Assembly: GCA_900766815.1 (NCBI GenBank)
Contig: CAAFWV010000069.1
Span: 13,315 to 77,314, forward strand
Length of the DNA stretch: 64,000 nt
Direction: 5' to 3'
From: Lachnospiraceae bacterium
Lineage (GTDB): Bacteria; Bacillota; Clostridia; Lachnospirales; Lachnospiraceae
How positions within the stretch are numbered: the first letter of the stretch is position 1; every line of letters begins with the position of its first letter. Of the stretch, positions 1 through 9,855 are shown piece after piece. The position numbers and the translations under genes are program-made. The notes under the pieces were generated by a model that was given only the letters and a program-made list of their open reading frames with translations, was not told the DNA's origin and did no database searches.

Positions 1-2
1 GC

Positions 3-335
3 ATGATTAAGACGGATGACGTGACTAAAGAGGATGACGTTCCCATAGACGATGACGTACCTGAGTTCAATATGGCTTCCCTCGACTGGTCTAAGCTTGC
101 TGAAGCGAGACTTATAGATTATCCCGATCCGAATGAAGAGAAGAATACTGAGGATACTAAATCAGCAGAGCCTGTCTGTTCGGAAACTGATGTCGAAAAG
201 TGTAGGCCTGATAATACTGACCGGAATGTAAGTAAGACTGAGACTGAAGAGAAAGAAAAGACTGCTGTTCGGGACTATGGCTTTGATGGATATGATTATG
301 ATATAAGTCCCGAAGATATGCATTATGATTATTAA
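3..335 (+). CDS. Acidic C-terminal segment of an unidentified protein (probably 5'-partial)
   Basis: The frame is open from the window edge, so the ATG at base 3 may be internal. The 110 visible residues are strongly acidic (Asp/Glu/Thr-rich) and low in complexity. They end in a Tyr/Asp-rich tail and show no recognisable domain, membrane segment or motif. A terminator follows directly, so this is the last gene of its unit. In related Clostridia the gene before ftsK is often a ClpP-like TepA protease, and this could be its divergent tail, but the visible part does not show it. Function not assigned. Confidence 0.5.
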   Translation: MIKTDDVTKEDDVPIDDDVPEFNMASLDWSKLAEARLIDYPDPNEEKNTEDTKSAEPVCSETDVEKCRPDNTDRNVSKTETEEKEKTAVRDYGFDGYDYDISPEDMHYDY

Positions 336-341
336 TATATT

Positions 342-378
342 AACCCTCCGGATAACCGGAGGGTTGATTGTGTATTTT
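342..378 (+). terminator. Intrinsic terminator upstream of ftsK
   Basis: A perfect 10-bp stem (342-351 with 356-365) with an ATAA loop is followed by a T-rich stretch interrupted by a few purines. It begins 6 bases after the stop codon of the upstream gene and ends just before the ftsK ribosome binding site. It may act as a partial terminator. Confidence 0.75.
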
Positions 379-389
379 TAGAGGAATAT

Positions 390-3017
390 ATGGCTGGAAA
401 ATCAAGTAATAACAGAAAGAGACAGACAGGTTCGTCTTCAAGAAAAGGCAGCAACAGCAGAAAGCAGACCATAGATGAGCCTATACTTAATCCGGATATA
501 GTTCTGTTCCTTACCATTGCGTTGGGAATATTCTTAGAGCTGTGCAATTTTCATGTAATAGGACCGGTCGGAGAGGTAATATCCTCGGTCATGTTCGGTC
601 TTGGCGGAGTCATGGCATATTTGCTCCCGGTTGCACTTGTTGCAATAGTGTTCTTCGGCTATCTGTCAAGGGAAAGCAGGGTAATTAAGGTTAAGTTTAT
701 TACCGGCATCTGCTTATTTGTGTTGGTGCTTATCTTTGTTGAAGAGGTATTCGGCTGTGTAAGGGACATGGAGACTCTAAGTGTAGCCGATATCTGGAGT
801 AACGGAAGTGAGATGAGACATGGTGGTGGAGTAATAGCCGGACTTATTGCATTCTTTATGCACAAATATATGGGAATGGCCGGAACGCTTCTGGTTGTTA
901 TCGTGCTTATGCTGGTATGCATAATGCTGCTTATGGGCAGAGAGAGAATATCAAGTCTTAAGCAGAATGGCAGGGAAGCCTATGCAAGCGCCAGGGAGGA
1001 GCGTGAAAGAAGACGCCTCGAGTATGAGGAAGAGATGCGTGAATATGAGGAAAGTAACCGCGCAAAGGATTCTACTCCCCGTAATGGTTCTGCATCTGCA
1101 ACCGATGCAGAGGAGAATCTGCCAAGGTATGCAAGAAAGCGAAGAGGTGTTGCAAGCTCCGTACTTAATAATGAGGATGATAAGCCTGTCGGCGAAGAAT
1201 ATAAGGAAATAGAGATTAAGGATAATATTCCGAGAAGGAATAGGAAGGTATCCGGGGTTATGATGGATACTACAATTGAAAACAGGAAGCCTGCCGTAAG
1301 AAATGATATTCATGAGATCACGGTTAAGAATACTGAGAGTGAGCCTGTAATTGAGCGCACCTATGTTAGAAGCGAGACTGTAATGGACAGTGTTGTGGCA
1401 CCTGTTATTCACGAGGAGGTTAGCACTGAAAGTGAGATTACCTTCAATAAGGGTGGTGCTGATACACAGACAGATGTCTATGATGCTTCTGCGACAGCAG
1501 AACCTGTAACAAATAAGAACACTCAGGTTAAGAATAATCCGGCACCTGTCAGAAACCGCAAATACAGGATGCCGACCCCTGACCTTCTGAATAAATCATC
1601 AAGTAAGGGCGGCGGCTCCGGCAGGGATGAACTGCTTGATACGGCCCGGAATCTCATGGACACTCTTAATACCTTCGGAGTTAAGGCTAAGGTTACCGAT
1701 ATCAGTCAGGGACCCAGTGTTACCAGATATGAGCTTCAGCCGGAGGTAGGTGTAAGGGTTAATAAGATTGTAAGCCTGTCAGATGACCTTAAGCTTGCAC
1801 TTGCTGCAACTGATATTAGAATAGAAGCTCCTATTCCCGGCAAAAGTGCCGTTGGCATTGAGGTACCCAATAAGGAAGCGGGTGCAGTTTCCTTCAGGGA
1901 ACTTATTGAAGATAAGACCTTCAAGAACTTTGACAGTAAGATAGCCTTTGCAGTAGGTAAGGATATTGCGGGCAATGTGGTTGTGACTGATATTGCCAAG
2001 ATGCCTCATATGCTTATTGCCGGTGCTACCGGTTCCGGTAAGTCTGTATGTATTAATACTATCATCATGAGTATTCTCTATAAGGCTACTCCTGATGAGG
2101 TTAAGCTTATTATGATTGACCCCAAGGTGGTGGAGTTGTCGGTATATAATGGTATTCCACATCTGATGGTTCCTGTTGTTACGGATCCCAAGAAGGCTGC
2201 AGCAGCACTTCATTGGGGAGTTGCCGAGATGACAAAGAGATATCAGCTCTTTGCCGATATGAATGTCAGAGACCTTAAGGGCTACAACCGGGCAGTGGAG
2301 AATTACACTCCGAGAGATGGCGAGGAGAAGAAGGAGAAGCTGCCTCAGATAGTGATTATTGTAGATGAGCTTGCTGATCTTATGATGGTTGCAGCCAAGG
2401 AAGTTGAGGAATCAATCTGCAGACTGGCCCAGCTGGCAAGAGCCTGCGGTATTCATCTGGTTATAGCTACACAGAGACCATCAGTAGATGTTATTACAGG
2501 TCTCATCAAGGCCAATATGCCCAGCCGTGTTGCTTTTGCAGTAAGCTCAGGTACAGATTCAAGAACTATTCTTGATATGAACGGAGCCGAGAAGCTGCTT
2601 GGTAAGGGCGATATGTTATTCTTCCCACAGGGATACCCCAAGCCTGCCAGAATCCAGGGAGCCTTCATATCGGATTCAGAGGTGTCTCGGGTTGTAGATT
2701 TCCTCAGAAGCCAGAACTATGGCGATAATAACGGAGAAGAGCTGTTAATCAAGATGGATAGTGTGTCATCATCGGGCAGTAATGCTTCGGGTGATGATGA
2801 CAGGGATGAACTATTTGAACCGGCAGGAAGGTTCATAATTGAGAGTGACAAGGCAAGCATCGGCTCCCTTCAGAGGAAGTTCAAGATTGGATTTAACAGA
2901 GCTGCCAGAATTATGGACCAGCTTAGCGATGCAGGAGTTGTAGGACCTGAAGAAGGAACCAAGCCCAGACAGATTCTTATGAATATGAGTCAGTTTGATG
3001 ACTATGTTAATTATTGA
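390..3017 (+). CDS. ftsK: DNA translocase FtsK/SpoIIIE
   Basis: This is a septum-anchored ATP-driven DNA pump that clears chromosome DNA from the closing division septum. The 875 residues show four hydrophobic membrane segments (about 34-54, 58-91, 102-121, 146-182). A long charged, low-complexity linker to about residue 400 follows, then the RecA-like motor. The Walker A motif GATGSGKS lies at 545-552 and a Walker B with VDELADLMM lies about 110 residues later. A winged-helix gamma domain (about 805-870) would read KOPS/SRS-type orientation sequences. GAGGAA precedes the ATG at 390. Eight bases separate its stop from the next reading frame. Family assignment is secure. Whether it serves vegetative division or sporulation cannot be told from sequence. 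Confidence 0.97.
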   Translation: MAGKSSNNRKRQTGSSSRKGSNSRKQTIDEPILNPDIVLFLTIALGIFLELCNFHVIGPVGEVISSVMFGLGGVMAYLLPVALVAIVFFGYLSRESRVIKVKFITGICLFVLVLIFVEEVFGCVRDMETLSVADIWSNGSEMRHGGGVIAGLIAFFMHKYMGMAGTLLVVIVLMLVCIMLLMGRERISSLKQNGREAYASAREERERRRLEYEEEMREYEESNRAKDSTPRNGSASATDAEENLPRYARKRRGVASSVLNNEDDKPVGEEYKEIEIKDNIPRRNRKVSGVMMDTTIENRKPAVRNDIHEITVKNTESEPVIERTYVRSETVMDSVVAPVIHEEVSTESEITFNKGGADTQTDVYDASATAEPVTNKNTQVKNNPAPVRNRKYRMPTPDLLNKSSSKGGGSGRDELLDTARNLMDTLNTFGVKAKVTDISQGPSVTRYELQPEVGVRVNKIVSLSDDLKLALAATDIRIEAPIPGKSAVGIEVPNKEAGAVSFRELIEDKTFKNFDSKIAFAVGKDIAGNVVVTDIAKMPHMLIAGATGSGKSVCINTIIMSILYKATPDEVKLIMIDPKVVELSVYNGIPHLMVPVVTDPKKAAAALHWGVAEMTKRYQLFADMNVRDLKGYNRAVENYTPRDGEEKKEKLPQIVIIVDELADLMMVAAKEVEESICRLAQLARACGIHLVIATQRPSVDVITGLIKANMPSRVAFAVSSGTDSRTILDMNGAEKLLGKGDMLFFPQGYPKPARIQGAFISDSEVSRVVDFLRSQNYGDNNGEELLIKMDSVSSSGSNASGDDDRDELFEPAGRFIIESDKASIGSLQRKFKIGFNRAARIMDQLSDAGVVGPEEGTKPRQILMNMSQFDDYVNY

Positions 3018-3039
3018 TTAAGGGTTGAGGAGAGAGATT

Positions 3040-4710
3040 ATGAAAACTGACATTGAGATTGCACAGGAGGCAACATTGTGGCCGATTGAGAAGGTCGCTG
3101 AGACAATCGGTCTTACCAGAGAAGAGCTGGAGCTCTACGGTAATTACAAGGCTAAGTTTTCGGATGAGTTTATTGACAGGGTTAAGGATAATCCCGATGG
3201 TAAGCTTATCCTCGTTACAGCAATTAATCCCACACCGGCAGGAGAGGGCAAGACAACTATAACAGTAGGTCTGGGTCAGGCCTTCGGAAGGCTTGGCAAG
3301 AAGGCAGTTATCGCACTAAGAGAGCCTTCACTCGGCCCTTGTTTTGGAATTAAAGGCGGTGCTGCAGGCGGCGGTATGGCTCAGGTAGTTCCCATGGAGG
3401 ATTTGAACCTTCATTTCACCGGTGACTTCCATGCCATTACTTCTGCCAATAACCTGTTAGCTGCCTTGCTTGACAATCATATTCAGCAGGGCAATGAGCT
3501 TAGAATTGATACAAGACAGATTACATGGAAGAGATGTCTTGATATGAACGACAGAGCCTTAAGAAATATTGTCATCGGTCTTGGTAAGAAGACTGACGGC
3601 TTTGTGAGAGAGGATCACTTCGTAATTACGGTTGCATCTGAGATTATGGCAATATTATGTCTGTCTAAGGACATGAATGACCTCAAGGAGAGACTGTCTA
3701 AAATTATAGTAGCCTTTGACCTTGACGGTAACCCTGTAACCGCCGGAATGCTTAATGCAGTAGGTTCAATGGCTGCCCTTCTTAAGGATGCCCTTAAGCC
3801 TAATGTTATCCAGACACTTGAGCATACACCTGCTCTTGTTCATGGCGGTCCCTTCGCTAATATTGCACATGGCTGCAATTCGGTAAGAGCTACTCAGACA
3901 GCGCTTAAGATTGCAGATTACTGCATTACCGAGGCAGGCTTCGGCGCAGACCTCGGCGCAGAGAAGTTCATGGATATCAAGTGCAGAATGTCAGGTCTTA
4001 AGCCTGATGTTGTCGTGCTTGTAGCTACAATAAAGGCTCTTAAATACAACGGCGGAGTTCCAAAGAGTGATGTATCAAAGCCAAATATGGATGCTCTTAA
4101 GAAAGGAATTGTGAATCTTGAGAAGCACATCGAGAATCTCCAGAAGTTCGGTGTTCCCGTTGTGGTTACTCTTAATAAATTTATTACGGATACGGATGAA
4201 GAGACTACCTTCGTTAAGGAATTCTGTGAGAACATGGGAGCTGATTTCGCACTTGCCGAAGTATGGGAGAAGGGCGGAGACGGTGGTATTGAGCTTGCCA
4301 ACCGCGTACTTAACACTCTTGAGACTAAGAAGAGTAATTTCGCTCCAATCTATCCTCTTGATATCAGTATTGAAGATAAGATTAAGACAATATGTACGGA
4401 AATATATGGCGCTAAGGGAGTAGTCTTTGAGCCTGCTGCAAGAAAGCAGATGGATACACTGACTAAGCTTGGCTTTGACAATATTCCCATATGCATGGCC
4501 AAGACCCAGTATTCACTTTCGGATAATCCGGCCCTGCTTGGACGCCCTACTGATTTTGAAATAACTGTAAGAGACATGTATGTTTCTGCCGGTGCAGGAT
4601 TTATTGTTGTCCTCACAGGTGACATTATGACTATGCCGGGTCTGCCCAAGCAGCCTGCAGCATATTCGATTGATGTTGATGAGAATGGCAGGATTACAGG
4701 CCTCTTCTAG
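3040..4710 (+). CDS. fhs: Formate--tetrahydrofolate ligase
   Basis: This enzyme makes 10-formyl-THF from formate, ATP and THF, feeding purine synthesis and the methyl branch of one-carbon metabolism. The 556 residues match the usual family length. The nucleotide-binding loop TPAGEGKTT is at about 65-73, and the glycine-rich [10 protein letters not shown] segment of the family is present. The ATG at 3040 is preferred to an upstream in-frame TTG at 3025, because GAGGAGAG sits just before it and the resulting N-terminus has the normal family length. It lies close behind ftsK and is probably co-transcribed. No other acetogenesis genes are visible here, so a folate-supply role is the safest reading. 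Confidence 0.97.
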   Translation: MKTDIEIAQEATLWPIEKVAETIGLTREELELYGNYKAKFSDEFIDRVKDNPDGKLILVTAINPTPAGEGKTTITVGLGQAFGRLGKKAVIALREPSLGPCFGIKGGAAGGGMAQVVPMEDLNLHFTGDFHAITSANNLLAALLDNHIQQGNELRIDTRQITWKRCLDMNDRALRNIVIGLGKKTDGFVREDHFVITVASEIMAILCLSKDMNDLKERLSKIIVAFDLDGNPVTAGMLNAVGSMAALLKDALKPNVIQTLEHTPALVHGGPFANIAHGCNSVRATQTALKIADYCITEAGFGADLGAEKFMDIKCRMSGLKPDVVVLVATIKALKYNGGVPKSDVSKPNMDALKKGIVNLEKHIENLQKFGVPVVVTLNKFITDTDEETTFVKEFCENMGADFALAEVWEKGGDGGIELANRVLNTLETKKSNFAPIYPLDISIEDKIKTICTEIYGAKGVVFEPAARKQMDTLTKLGFDNIPICMAKTQYSLSDNPALLGRPTDFEITVRDMYVSAGAGFIVVLTGDIMTMPGLPKQPAAYSIDVDENGRITGLF

Positions 4711-4718
4711 GAGAGTTT

Positions 4719-6170
4719 ATGATTTGTCCAAAGTGTAACAGTGAAATAGCTGAAGGAATGTTATATTGTGAAAAGTGCGGGGCGGAGATTAACATAGTTC
4801 CGGACTTTGTTCCCGAAATTGAGACAAAGCTTGAGGAACTTAAGCCCGATCTTAATTCATTGGAACCAACACTGGACATTCCTGCAGATGAAGTTAAGGC
4901 AAAGAGAATAATAGACAGCGAGCTTCCGGATTCTGACTATACAAATAAAAAGCCGGTTAAGGGTTTGGGTAAAAAGCTTCTGATAGGTGTGATTGCCGCG
5001 ATTTTTGTACTTACTATGATATGTATTCTCGGAGTAATGGTTTATCATGACAATTCTCCCACATATCAGTGCAGGAAGGGCGATGAACAGTATGATAAGG
5101 GCAATATCAAGCAGGCTGTAAGCTATTATGATAAGGCGGTTGCACTTAATCCCAGAAGTCTTGATTACAGAATGAGACTGGCTGACTGTTATATAGAGCT
5201 TGAGAATATAGAACGTGCCATTCAGGAATATATGGAGCTTGTAATCCTAGAGCCCAATAATTCTTTGGCTTATGCGCAGATTATATCGCTGTACGAGAAA
5301 AGCAATGATTATGCCGCTATAGCTGAATTCCTAGCTACCTATGGTACTGATGATATACGTTCGCAGTATGTGGATTATCTGGCTACCGAACCGGAATTCA
5401 GTATAGAGGAGGGAGAGTATGACGAAGCGATAAGCCTTACCCTTACTAATCCTTCTGCCGGTAAGATATTCTATACAACGGACGGAACCACACCCAATGA
5501 GAGCAGCTTCGTATACAGTGACCCTATTTTCTTAAATAAGGGTGATTATGAAATCAATGCGATTTTTCAGAATGAATACGGTGTATTCTCATCTGTTGTA
5601 AGTAAGAGCTATATCATTCTTGCGGAGGCACCGATTGAACCTGTAGTTTCACTTGATTCCGGAGCATATGATACACCGCAGCTTATTCATGTAATCATTC
5701 CTGACGGCTGCCAGGTATATTATACCTTGGATGGCAGTGTGCCTGATGAGAGCAGCAGAATCTATGGTGAGCCCATTCCGCTTGATAAGGGAATATCACA
5801 TTACAGCTTCGCTGCGATTAATGAGGACCATCTGTCGAGTCCGGTTGTTTACAGGGATTACACTCTTGAAATCTCTGCAGCCTTTACCGAGGATGAGGGA
5901 GTTGCTGTGCTGTATCAGGGACTGGTTGACAGACATTATCTTAAGGATATAGATGGTTCAAGTGAGAATTATCCCGGCATTTTCTCATATCTATATTCCG
6001 AACTTAGGAATATAGGAGGTATTACCGTATATTGCTACAATGAGTACTATGTCTACGGTTCCGGAGCAAGGGCTATGACAAGCAATATTTTCGGTGTGGA
6101 TGTAAATACAGGAGATATTTACCTGGTTAAGAAGAATTCCAATGATAATTACACACTAAATTCGTTTTAG
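4719..6170 (+). CDS. Membrane-anchored zinc-ribbon, TPR and chitobiase-like repeat protein, function unknown
   Basis: The 483 residues are built as a mosaic. A zinc ribbon with two CxxC pairs lies at residues 3-20. An acidic linker leads to one transmembrane helix (about 86-109), then TPR-like helices (about 115-205). Two repeats resembling the CHB_HEX_C_1 domain (about 229-300 and 312-384) follow, recognisable from the YTTDGTTP and YTLDGSVP motifs. The last 100 residues are unassigned. This layout places the ribbon in the cytosol and the rest outside the cell. It starts 8 bases after fhs. Proteins of this general type are common in Lachnospiraceae, but I know no assigned function. A sensor, wall-binding or assembly role would be a guess. 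Confidence 0.8.
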   Translation: MICPKCNSEIAEGMLYCEKCGAEINIVPDFVPEIETKLEELKPDLNSLEPTLDIPADEVKAKRIIDSELPDSDYTNKKPVKGLGKKLLIGVIAAIFVLTMICILGVMVYHDNSPTYQCRKGDEQYDKGNIKQAVSYYDKAVALNPRSLDYRMRLADCYIELENIERAIQEYMELVILEPNNSLAYAQIISLYEKSNDYAAIAEFLATYGTDDIRSQYVDYLATEPEFSIEEGEYDEAISLTLTNPSAGKIFYTTDGTTPNESSFVYSDPIFLNKGDYEINAIFQNEYGVFSSVVSKSYIILAEAPIEPVVSLDSGAYDTPQLIHVIIPDGCQVYYTLDGSVPDESSRIYGEPIPLDKGISHYSFAAINEDHLSSPVVYRDYTLEISAAFTEDEGVAVLYQGLVDRHYLKDIDGSSENYPGIFSYLYSELRNIGGITVYCYNEYYVYGSGARAMTSNIFGVDVNTGDIYLVKKNSNDNYTLNSF

Positions 6171-6223
6171 CTGATATTTTGAGCAGGGTTATATTCGATT
6201 TGCTCCTTTAGCGAGAGAAAGTG

Positions 6224-6252
6224 TTGCAATTAGAGCGATTTTATCATAATAT
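6224..6252 (+). promoter_or_regulatory. Candidate sigma-A promoter for nfnAB
   Basis: TTGCAA (6224-6229) and TAATAT (6247-6252) are spaced by 17 bases, in the only sizeable gap before nfnA. Both hexamers deviate from consensus, so this is a moderate prediction. Confidence 0.4.
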
Positions 6253-6288
6253 TTTTAAGATTGGATTTATAGATTGTAGGAGGATAAT

Positions 6289-7167
6289 ATGTACAAGATT
6301 ATTAAGGCAAGAGAGCTTGCTGCCAATATCTATGAGATGGTGGTTGAGGCTCCGTTTGTAGCCAGGAAATGTTTGCCGGGTCAGTTCTTAATCGTAAGAA
6401 GTTATGCTGACAGTGAGCGAATCCCATTGACCATTTGCGATTATGACAGGGAGGCCGGAACGGTTACTCTTGTATTCCAGATAGTTGGTGCATCAACCAA
6501 GGAGATGAGCAATCTTAAGCTCGGCGATTCATTCTGCGATGTTGTCGGACCTCTTGGTAATGCTTCAGAGCTTACAGACCTTAGTGATGAGGAGCTTCAG
6601 GCTAAGAAGATATTGTTTGTTGCCGGTGGTGTCGGTGCAGCTCCCGTATATCCTCAGGTTAAATACCTCAAGGAGCATGGATGTGACGTCGATGTTATCG
6701 TTGGTTCCAAGACTAAAGATATGCTTATTCTTGAGGAGGAAATGAAGGCTGTAGCAGGCAATCTCTATGTTACTACCGACGATGGTTCCTACGGCAGAAG
6801 CGGTATGGTTACCAAGGTAATCGAGGATCTTGTTGCAGAGGGTAAGCAGTATGATGTATGTGTTGCAATCGGACCCATGATTATGATGAAGTTCGTTGCC
6901 AAGCTTACCAAGACTCTGGGTATTCCTACTATTGTAAGCATGAACCCCGTTATGGTTGACGGTACAGGAATGTGCGGTGCCTGCCGAATCATTGTAGGCG
7001 ATGAGGTTAAGTTCGCCTGCGTTGACGGTCCTGAGTTTGACGGACACCTGGTTGACTTTGACGGTGCTATGAAGCGTGCTGCTGCATATAAGACAGAAGA
7101 GGGCCGTAAGATGCTTGAGCTCACAGAGGGTGATACACATCATGGCGGCTGTGGCAACTGCAACTAG
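6289..7167 (+). CDS. nfnA: NfnA: FAD/[2Fe-2S] subunit of NADH-dependent reduced ferredoxin:NADP+ oxidoreductase
   Basis: With NfnB this forms the soluble complex that couples reduced ferredoxin and NADH to NADP+ reduction by electron bifurcation. The 292 residues belong to the PyrK/sulfide dehydrogenase-like flavoprotein family. A ferredoxin-reductase barrel comes first, with RIPLTI (44-49) near the FAD site, followed by an NAD-binding fold with VAGGVGAAP (111-119). The cluster motif has Cys229, Cys232 and Cys244. The position of PyrK's first cysteine is Asp224, the three-Cys-one-Asp pattern described for NfnA, which argues against dihydroorotate dehydrogenase. A Cys-rich GGCGNCN tail ends the protein. 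AGGAGG precedes the ATG. nfnB follows after 21 bases. Confidence 0.9.
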   Translation: MYKIIKARELAANIYEMVVEAPFVARKCLPGQFLIVRSYADSERIPLTICDYDREAGTVTLVFQIVGASTKEMSNLKLGDSFCDVVGPLGNASELTDLSDEELQAKKILFVAGGVGAAPVYPQVKYLKEHGCDVDVIVGSKTKDMLILEEEMKAVAGNLYVTTDDGSYGRSGMVTKVIEDLVAEGKQYDVCVAIGPMIMMKFVAKLTKTLGIPTIVSMNPVMVDGTGMCGACRIIVGDEVKFACVDGPEFDGHLVDFDGAMKRAAAYKTEEGRKMLELTEGDTHHGGCGNCN

Positions 7168-7188
7168 GAAGAACAGGAGGATAAAGCA

Positions 7189-8580
7189 ATGGAAGTAGAT
7201 GTAATGAAGAAGATTCCTGTTCGTGAGCAGGATGCAAAAGAGCGAGCAACTAACTTTGAAGAGGTATGTCTCGGATATGATGCCAAGGAGGCCATGGCCG
7301 AGGCTACAAGATGTATCAATTGTAAAAATGCACAGTGTGTAAAGGGATGTCCCGTTAATATTGATATTCCCGGATTTATAAGCAAGGTAAAGGACGGAGA
7401 GTTTAAGGAAGCATATGACGTAATCTCTAAGTCAAGTGCACTTCCCGCAGTATGTGGTCGTGTATGTCCTCAGGAGAGCCAGTGTGAAGGCAAGTGTATC
7501 AGAGGAATTAAGGGTGAGCCTATCTCTATAGGTAAGCTTGAGAGATTCGTTGCAGACTGGGCTGCCGAGAACGGAATTAAGCCTTCTGTAGATGCTCCTT
7601 CCAACGGTAAGAAGGTTGCTGTTATAGGTTCGGGTCCTGCAGGTCTTACATGTGCGGGAGATCTTGCCAAGATGGGATATGATGTTACTATCTATGAAGC
7701 ACTTCATCAGCCCGGCGGAGTACTTGTATATGGTATTCCCGAGTTCCGTCTGCCTAAGGAGAAGGTAGTTGCCAAGGAGATTGAGAACGTGAAGTCTCTT
7801 GGCGTTAAGATTGAGACCAATGTTATTGTAGGTAAGTCTATTACCATAGATGAGCTTATTGAGGAAGAGGGCTTTGATGCCGTATTCATCGGTTCGGGAG
7901 CAGGACTTCCCAAGTTCATGGGAATCAAGGGCGAGACAGCTAACGGTGTATTCTCAGCGAATGAGTACTTAACCAGAAGCAACCTCATGAAGGCTTTTGA
8001 TTCTAAGAGTACAACACCTATTAAGGTTGGTAAGAAGGTAGCTGTAGTCGGTGGTGGTAATGTAGCTATGGATGCTGCAAGAACAGCACTCAGACTGGGC
8101 TCAGAAGTACATATAATTTACAGAAGAAGTGAAGAAGAGCTTCCTGCAAGAGTGGAAGAGGTTCATCATGCCAAGGAAGAGGGTATCATCTTTGATTTGC
8201 TGACCAATCCTGTTGAGATTCTTGAGGATGAGAACGGATGGGTATCAGGAATTAAGTGTATCAGGATGGAGCTTGGTGAGCCCGATGCATCCGGCAGAAG
8301 ACGTCCTGTTGAGGTTAAGGGTTCAGAGTTTGTCATTGATGTTGATACAGTAATCATGTCTCTCGGTACAAGCCCCAATCCGCTTATTTCTTCAACTACC
8401 AAGGGACTTGAGATTAATAACCATAAGTGCATCATTGCAACAGAGGATACAGGTGCTACATCTAAGGAAGGTGTATATGCCGGTGGTGATGCTGTTACAG
8501 GTGCTGCAACAGTTATTCTTGCCATGGGTGCAGGTAAGGCTGCTGCCAAGGGAATTGACGAATATCTGCAGTCAAAATAA
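7189..8580 (+). CDS. nfnB: NfnB: NADPH-binding subunit (glutamate synthase small-chain-like)
   Basis: This is the large Nfn subunit, where the bifurcating FAD and two [4Fe-4S] clusters sit. The 463 residues resemble the GltD family. An N-terminal cysteine-rich domain (CINCKNAQCVKGCP, then CGRVCPQESQCEGKC) is followed by an FAD Rossmann motif GSGPAGLTCAG and an NADPH-binding GGGNVAMDAARTA motif. An FAD-contacting GGDAVTGAATV motif lies near the C-terminus. Such proteins are often annotated gltA/gltD. No glutamate synthase large subunit is nearby, and pairing with nfnA decides the call. GGAGG precedes the ATG at 7189; a second in-frame ATG five codons later is also possible. Confidence 0.9.
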   Translation: MEVDVMKKIPVREQDAKERATNFEEVCLGYDAKEAMAEATRCINCKNAQCVKGCPVNIDIPGFISKVKDGEFKEAYDVISKSSALPAVCGRVCPQESQCEGKCIRGIKGEPISIGKLERFVADWAAENGIKPSVDAPSNGKKVAVIGSGPAGLTCAGDLAKMGYDVTIYEALHQPGGVLVYGIPEFRLPKEKVVAKEIENVKSLGVKIETNVIVGKSITIDELIEEEGFDAVFIGSGAGLPKFMGIKGETANGVFSANEYLTRSNLMKAFDSKSTTPIKVGKKVAVVGGGNVAMDAARTALRLGSEVHIIYRRSEEELPARVEEVHHAKEEGIIFDLLTNPVEILEDENGWVSGIKCIRMELGEPDASGRRRPVEVKGSEFVIDVDTVIMSLGTSPNPLISSTTKGLEINNHKCIIATEDTGATSKEGVYAGGDAVTGAATVILAMGAGKAAAKGIDEYLQSK

Positions 8581-8601
8581 GGCAGATACTGGAGGTATAA
8601 C

Positions 8602-9279
8602 ATGGGATTTTGCCCTAAGTGCGGATATGAATATAAGCCGGGTTTCACTATGTGCTCCGACTGTGGAGTTGAGCTTGTAGATGAGCTTCCTGTAGAAAAT
8701 AATGAGACTTCGGAAATAACTGCAGATTTCTTCATGACAGAGGATTCGGAAGCTGTTACAGAGGCTGCTTCGGATAGTGACGGCGTCGCAGAGAAGCATC
8801 CAAGAAGCGTCAGAAGCTCCACCTATGTGGATCCTATGGAGAGAGCCGAGAATTACAGGTCCGGAGCTGTTGTATTGTTCCTTGTGGGTATTATTGGTGT
8901 TGTTGCATTGATTCTTATGGATCTTAATATCATACCAATTAATTTCTTCGGTTCATCAAATTATTTGGTCAATATTGTAATGGGGGCACTTTTTGCAATA
9001 TTTATTGCTATGGGTGTCAATTCGATGATTAATTACAATAAGCTTAAGAACAAAGCCTCTACGGATGATGAGCTTAGGCAGAGAATATATTCATGGATAG
9101 ATAATGAGCTTGATAAGAGCATCCTTGATGAGAATGTCAGTGAAGAAGACAATGAAGAGATTAAGTACTTTAATCGTACTCAGGTCCTGTCTGATGAATT
9201 GAGCAGGAGGTTTGATGACCTGTCTGATGATTTCAGGGATTATATTATCGAAGACCTCTATGACAGGATATACGGATGA
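8602..9279 (+). CDS. Zinc-ribbon membrane protein, function unknown
   Basis: The 225 residues start with a zinc ribbon (two CxxC pairs within the first 22 residues) and an acidic linker. A pair of transmembrane helices follows (about 92-112 and 120-145), then a highly charged cytosolic tail rich in Asp/Glu/Arg. It shares the ribbon-plus-membrane plan with the gene at 4719, but the rest is unrelated. GGAGG precedes the ATG. Its stop codon overlaps the rlmH start (ATGA), so the two are translationally coupled. I recognise no specific family. Confidence 0.75.
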   Translation: MGFCPKCGYEYKPGFTMCSDCGVELVDELPVENNETSEITADFFMTEDSEAVTEAASDSDGVAEKHPRSVRSSTYVDPMERAENYRSGAVVLFLVGIIGVVALILMDLNIIPINFFGSSNYLVNIVMGALFAIFIAMGVNSMINYNKLKNKASTDDELRQRIYSWIDNELDKSILDENVSEEDNEEIKYFNRTQVLSDELSRRFDDLSDDFRDYIIEDLYDRIYG

Positions 9280-9755
9280 GAATAAGTATTATCTGTGTTG
9301 GTAAGATTAAAGAGAAGTTCTATACTGATGCTTGTGCCGAATATGTGAAGCGCCTGAGCAAGTATACGAAGCTTGATATAATTGAGCTTCCCGATGAGAA
9401 GACACCTGATAATGCAAGTGATACGATGGTTGATGCCATATTAAGTAAGGAGGCAGACAGGATTCTTGATAAGCTTCCCGGCCAGGCTTATGTATATGCT
9501 ACTGCCATTGAGGGCAGGTCGACGGATTCGGTTAAGTTCGCCAAATCCATTGACTCTCTTATGACAGGCGGGAACAGTCATATAGCATTTATTATCGGCG
9601 GCAGTCTGGGACTGCATGAGAGTGTGAAAAGAAGAGCCAATGAGCTTATAAGTTTTTCGGCAATGACCTTTCCTCACCAGCTTATGCGTGTTATTCTATT
9701 GGAACAGATATACAGAGCATTCAGAATTATCAATAATGAGCCATACCACAAATAG
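9276..9755 (+). CDS. rlmH: 23S rRNA (pseudouridine(1915)-N3)-methyltransferase RlmH
   Basis: This SPOUT methyltransferase modifies pseudouridine 1915 in helix 69 of 23S rRNA, using SAM, in assembled ribosomes. It has the full 159-residue family length. The C-terminal knot motif is visible as FIIGGSLGL, then SFSAMTFPHQLMRVILLEQIYRAF, of which the TFPHQL core is typical. The N-terminus KIKEKFYTDACAEYVKRL is also a family hallmark. The ATG overlaps the stop of the upstream gene by 4 bases. The last codons form part of a terminator stem. Confidence 0.96.
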   Translation: MRISIICVGKIKEKFYTDACAEYVKRLSKYTKLDIIELPDEKTPDNASDTMVDAILSKEADRILDKLPGQAYVYATAIEGRSTDSVKFAKSIDSLMTGGNSHIAFIIGGSLGLHESVKRRANELISFSAMTFPHQLMRVILLEQIYRAFRIINNEPYHK

Positions 9756-9769
9756 TGGTATGGCTTTTT
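9740..9769 (+). terminator. Intrinsic terminator after rlmH
   Basis: A perfect 10-bp stem (9740-9749 with 9755-9764), an AAATA loop and a run of T follow. The left arm and loop overlap the final codons and stop of rlmH. Confidence 0.9.
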
Positions 9770-9801
9770 GTCAATTGGAAGTCAATTAAGGTCATAAAAT
9801 C

Positions 9802-9830
9802 TTGTGTATTATGCCTCCCAATGGTACAAT
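9802..9830 (+). promoter_or_regulatory. Candidate promoter of phoH-ybeY unit
   Basis: TTGTGT (9802-9807) and TACAAT (9825-9830) lie exactly 17 bases apart. They sit between the rlmH terminator and the phoH start. Confidence 0.55.
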
Positions 9831-9855
9831 ATATTAGATTGGGCATAGTGTTTAT

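Noticed and set aside
3025..3039. TTG start for fhs five codons upstream
   Set aside because: The TTG overlaps the region that forms the binding site GAGGAGAG, and the ATG at 3040 gives the normal family N-terminus.
6181..6205. Terminator after the zinc-ribbon/TPR gene
   Set aside because: Only a 5-bp GAGCA/TGCTC stem with a 15-base loop could be drawn, without a T run directly after the stem.
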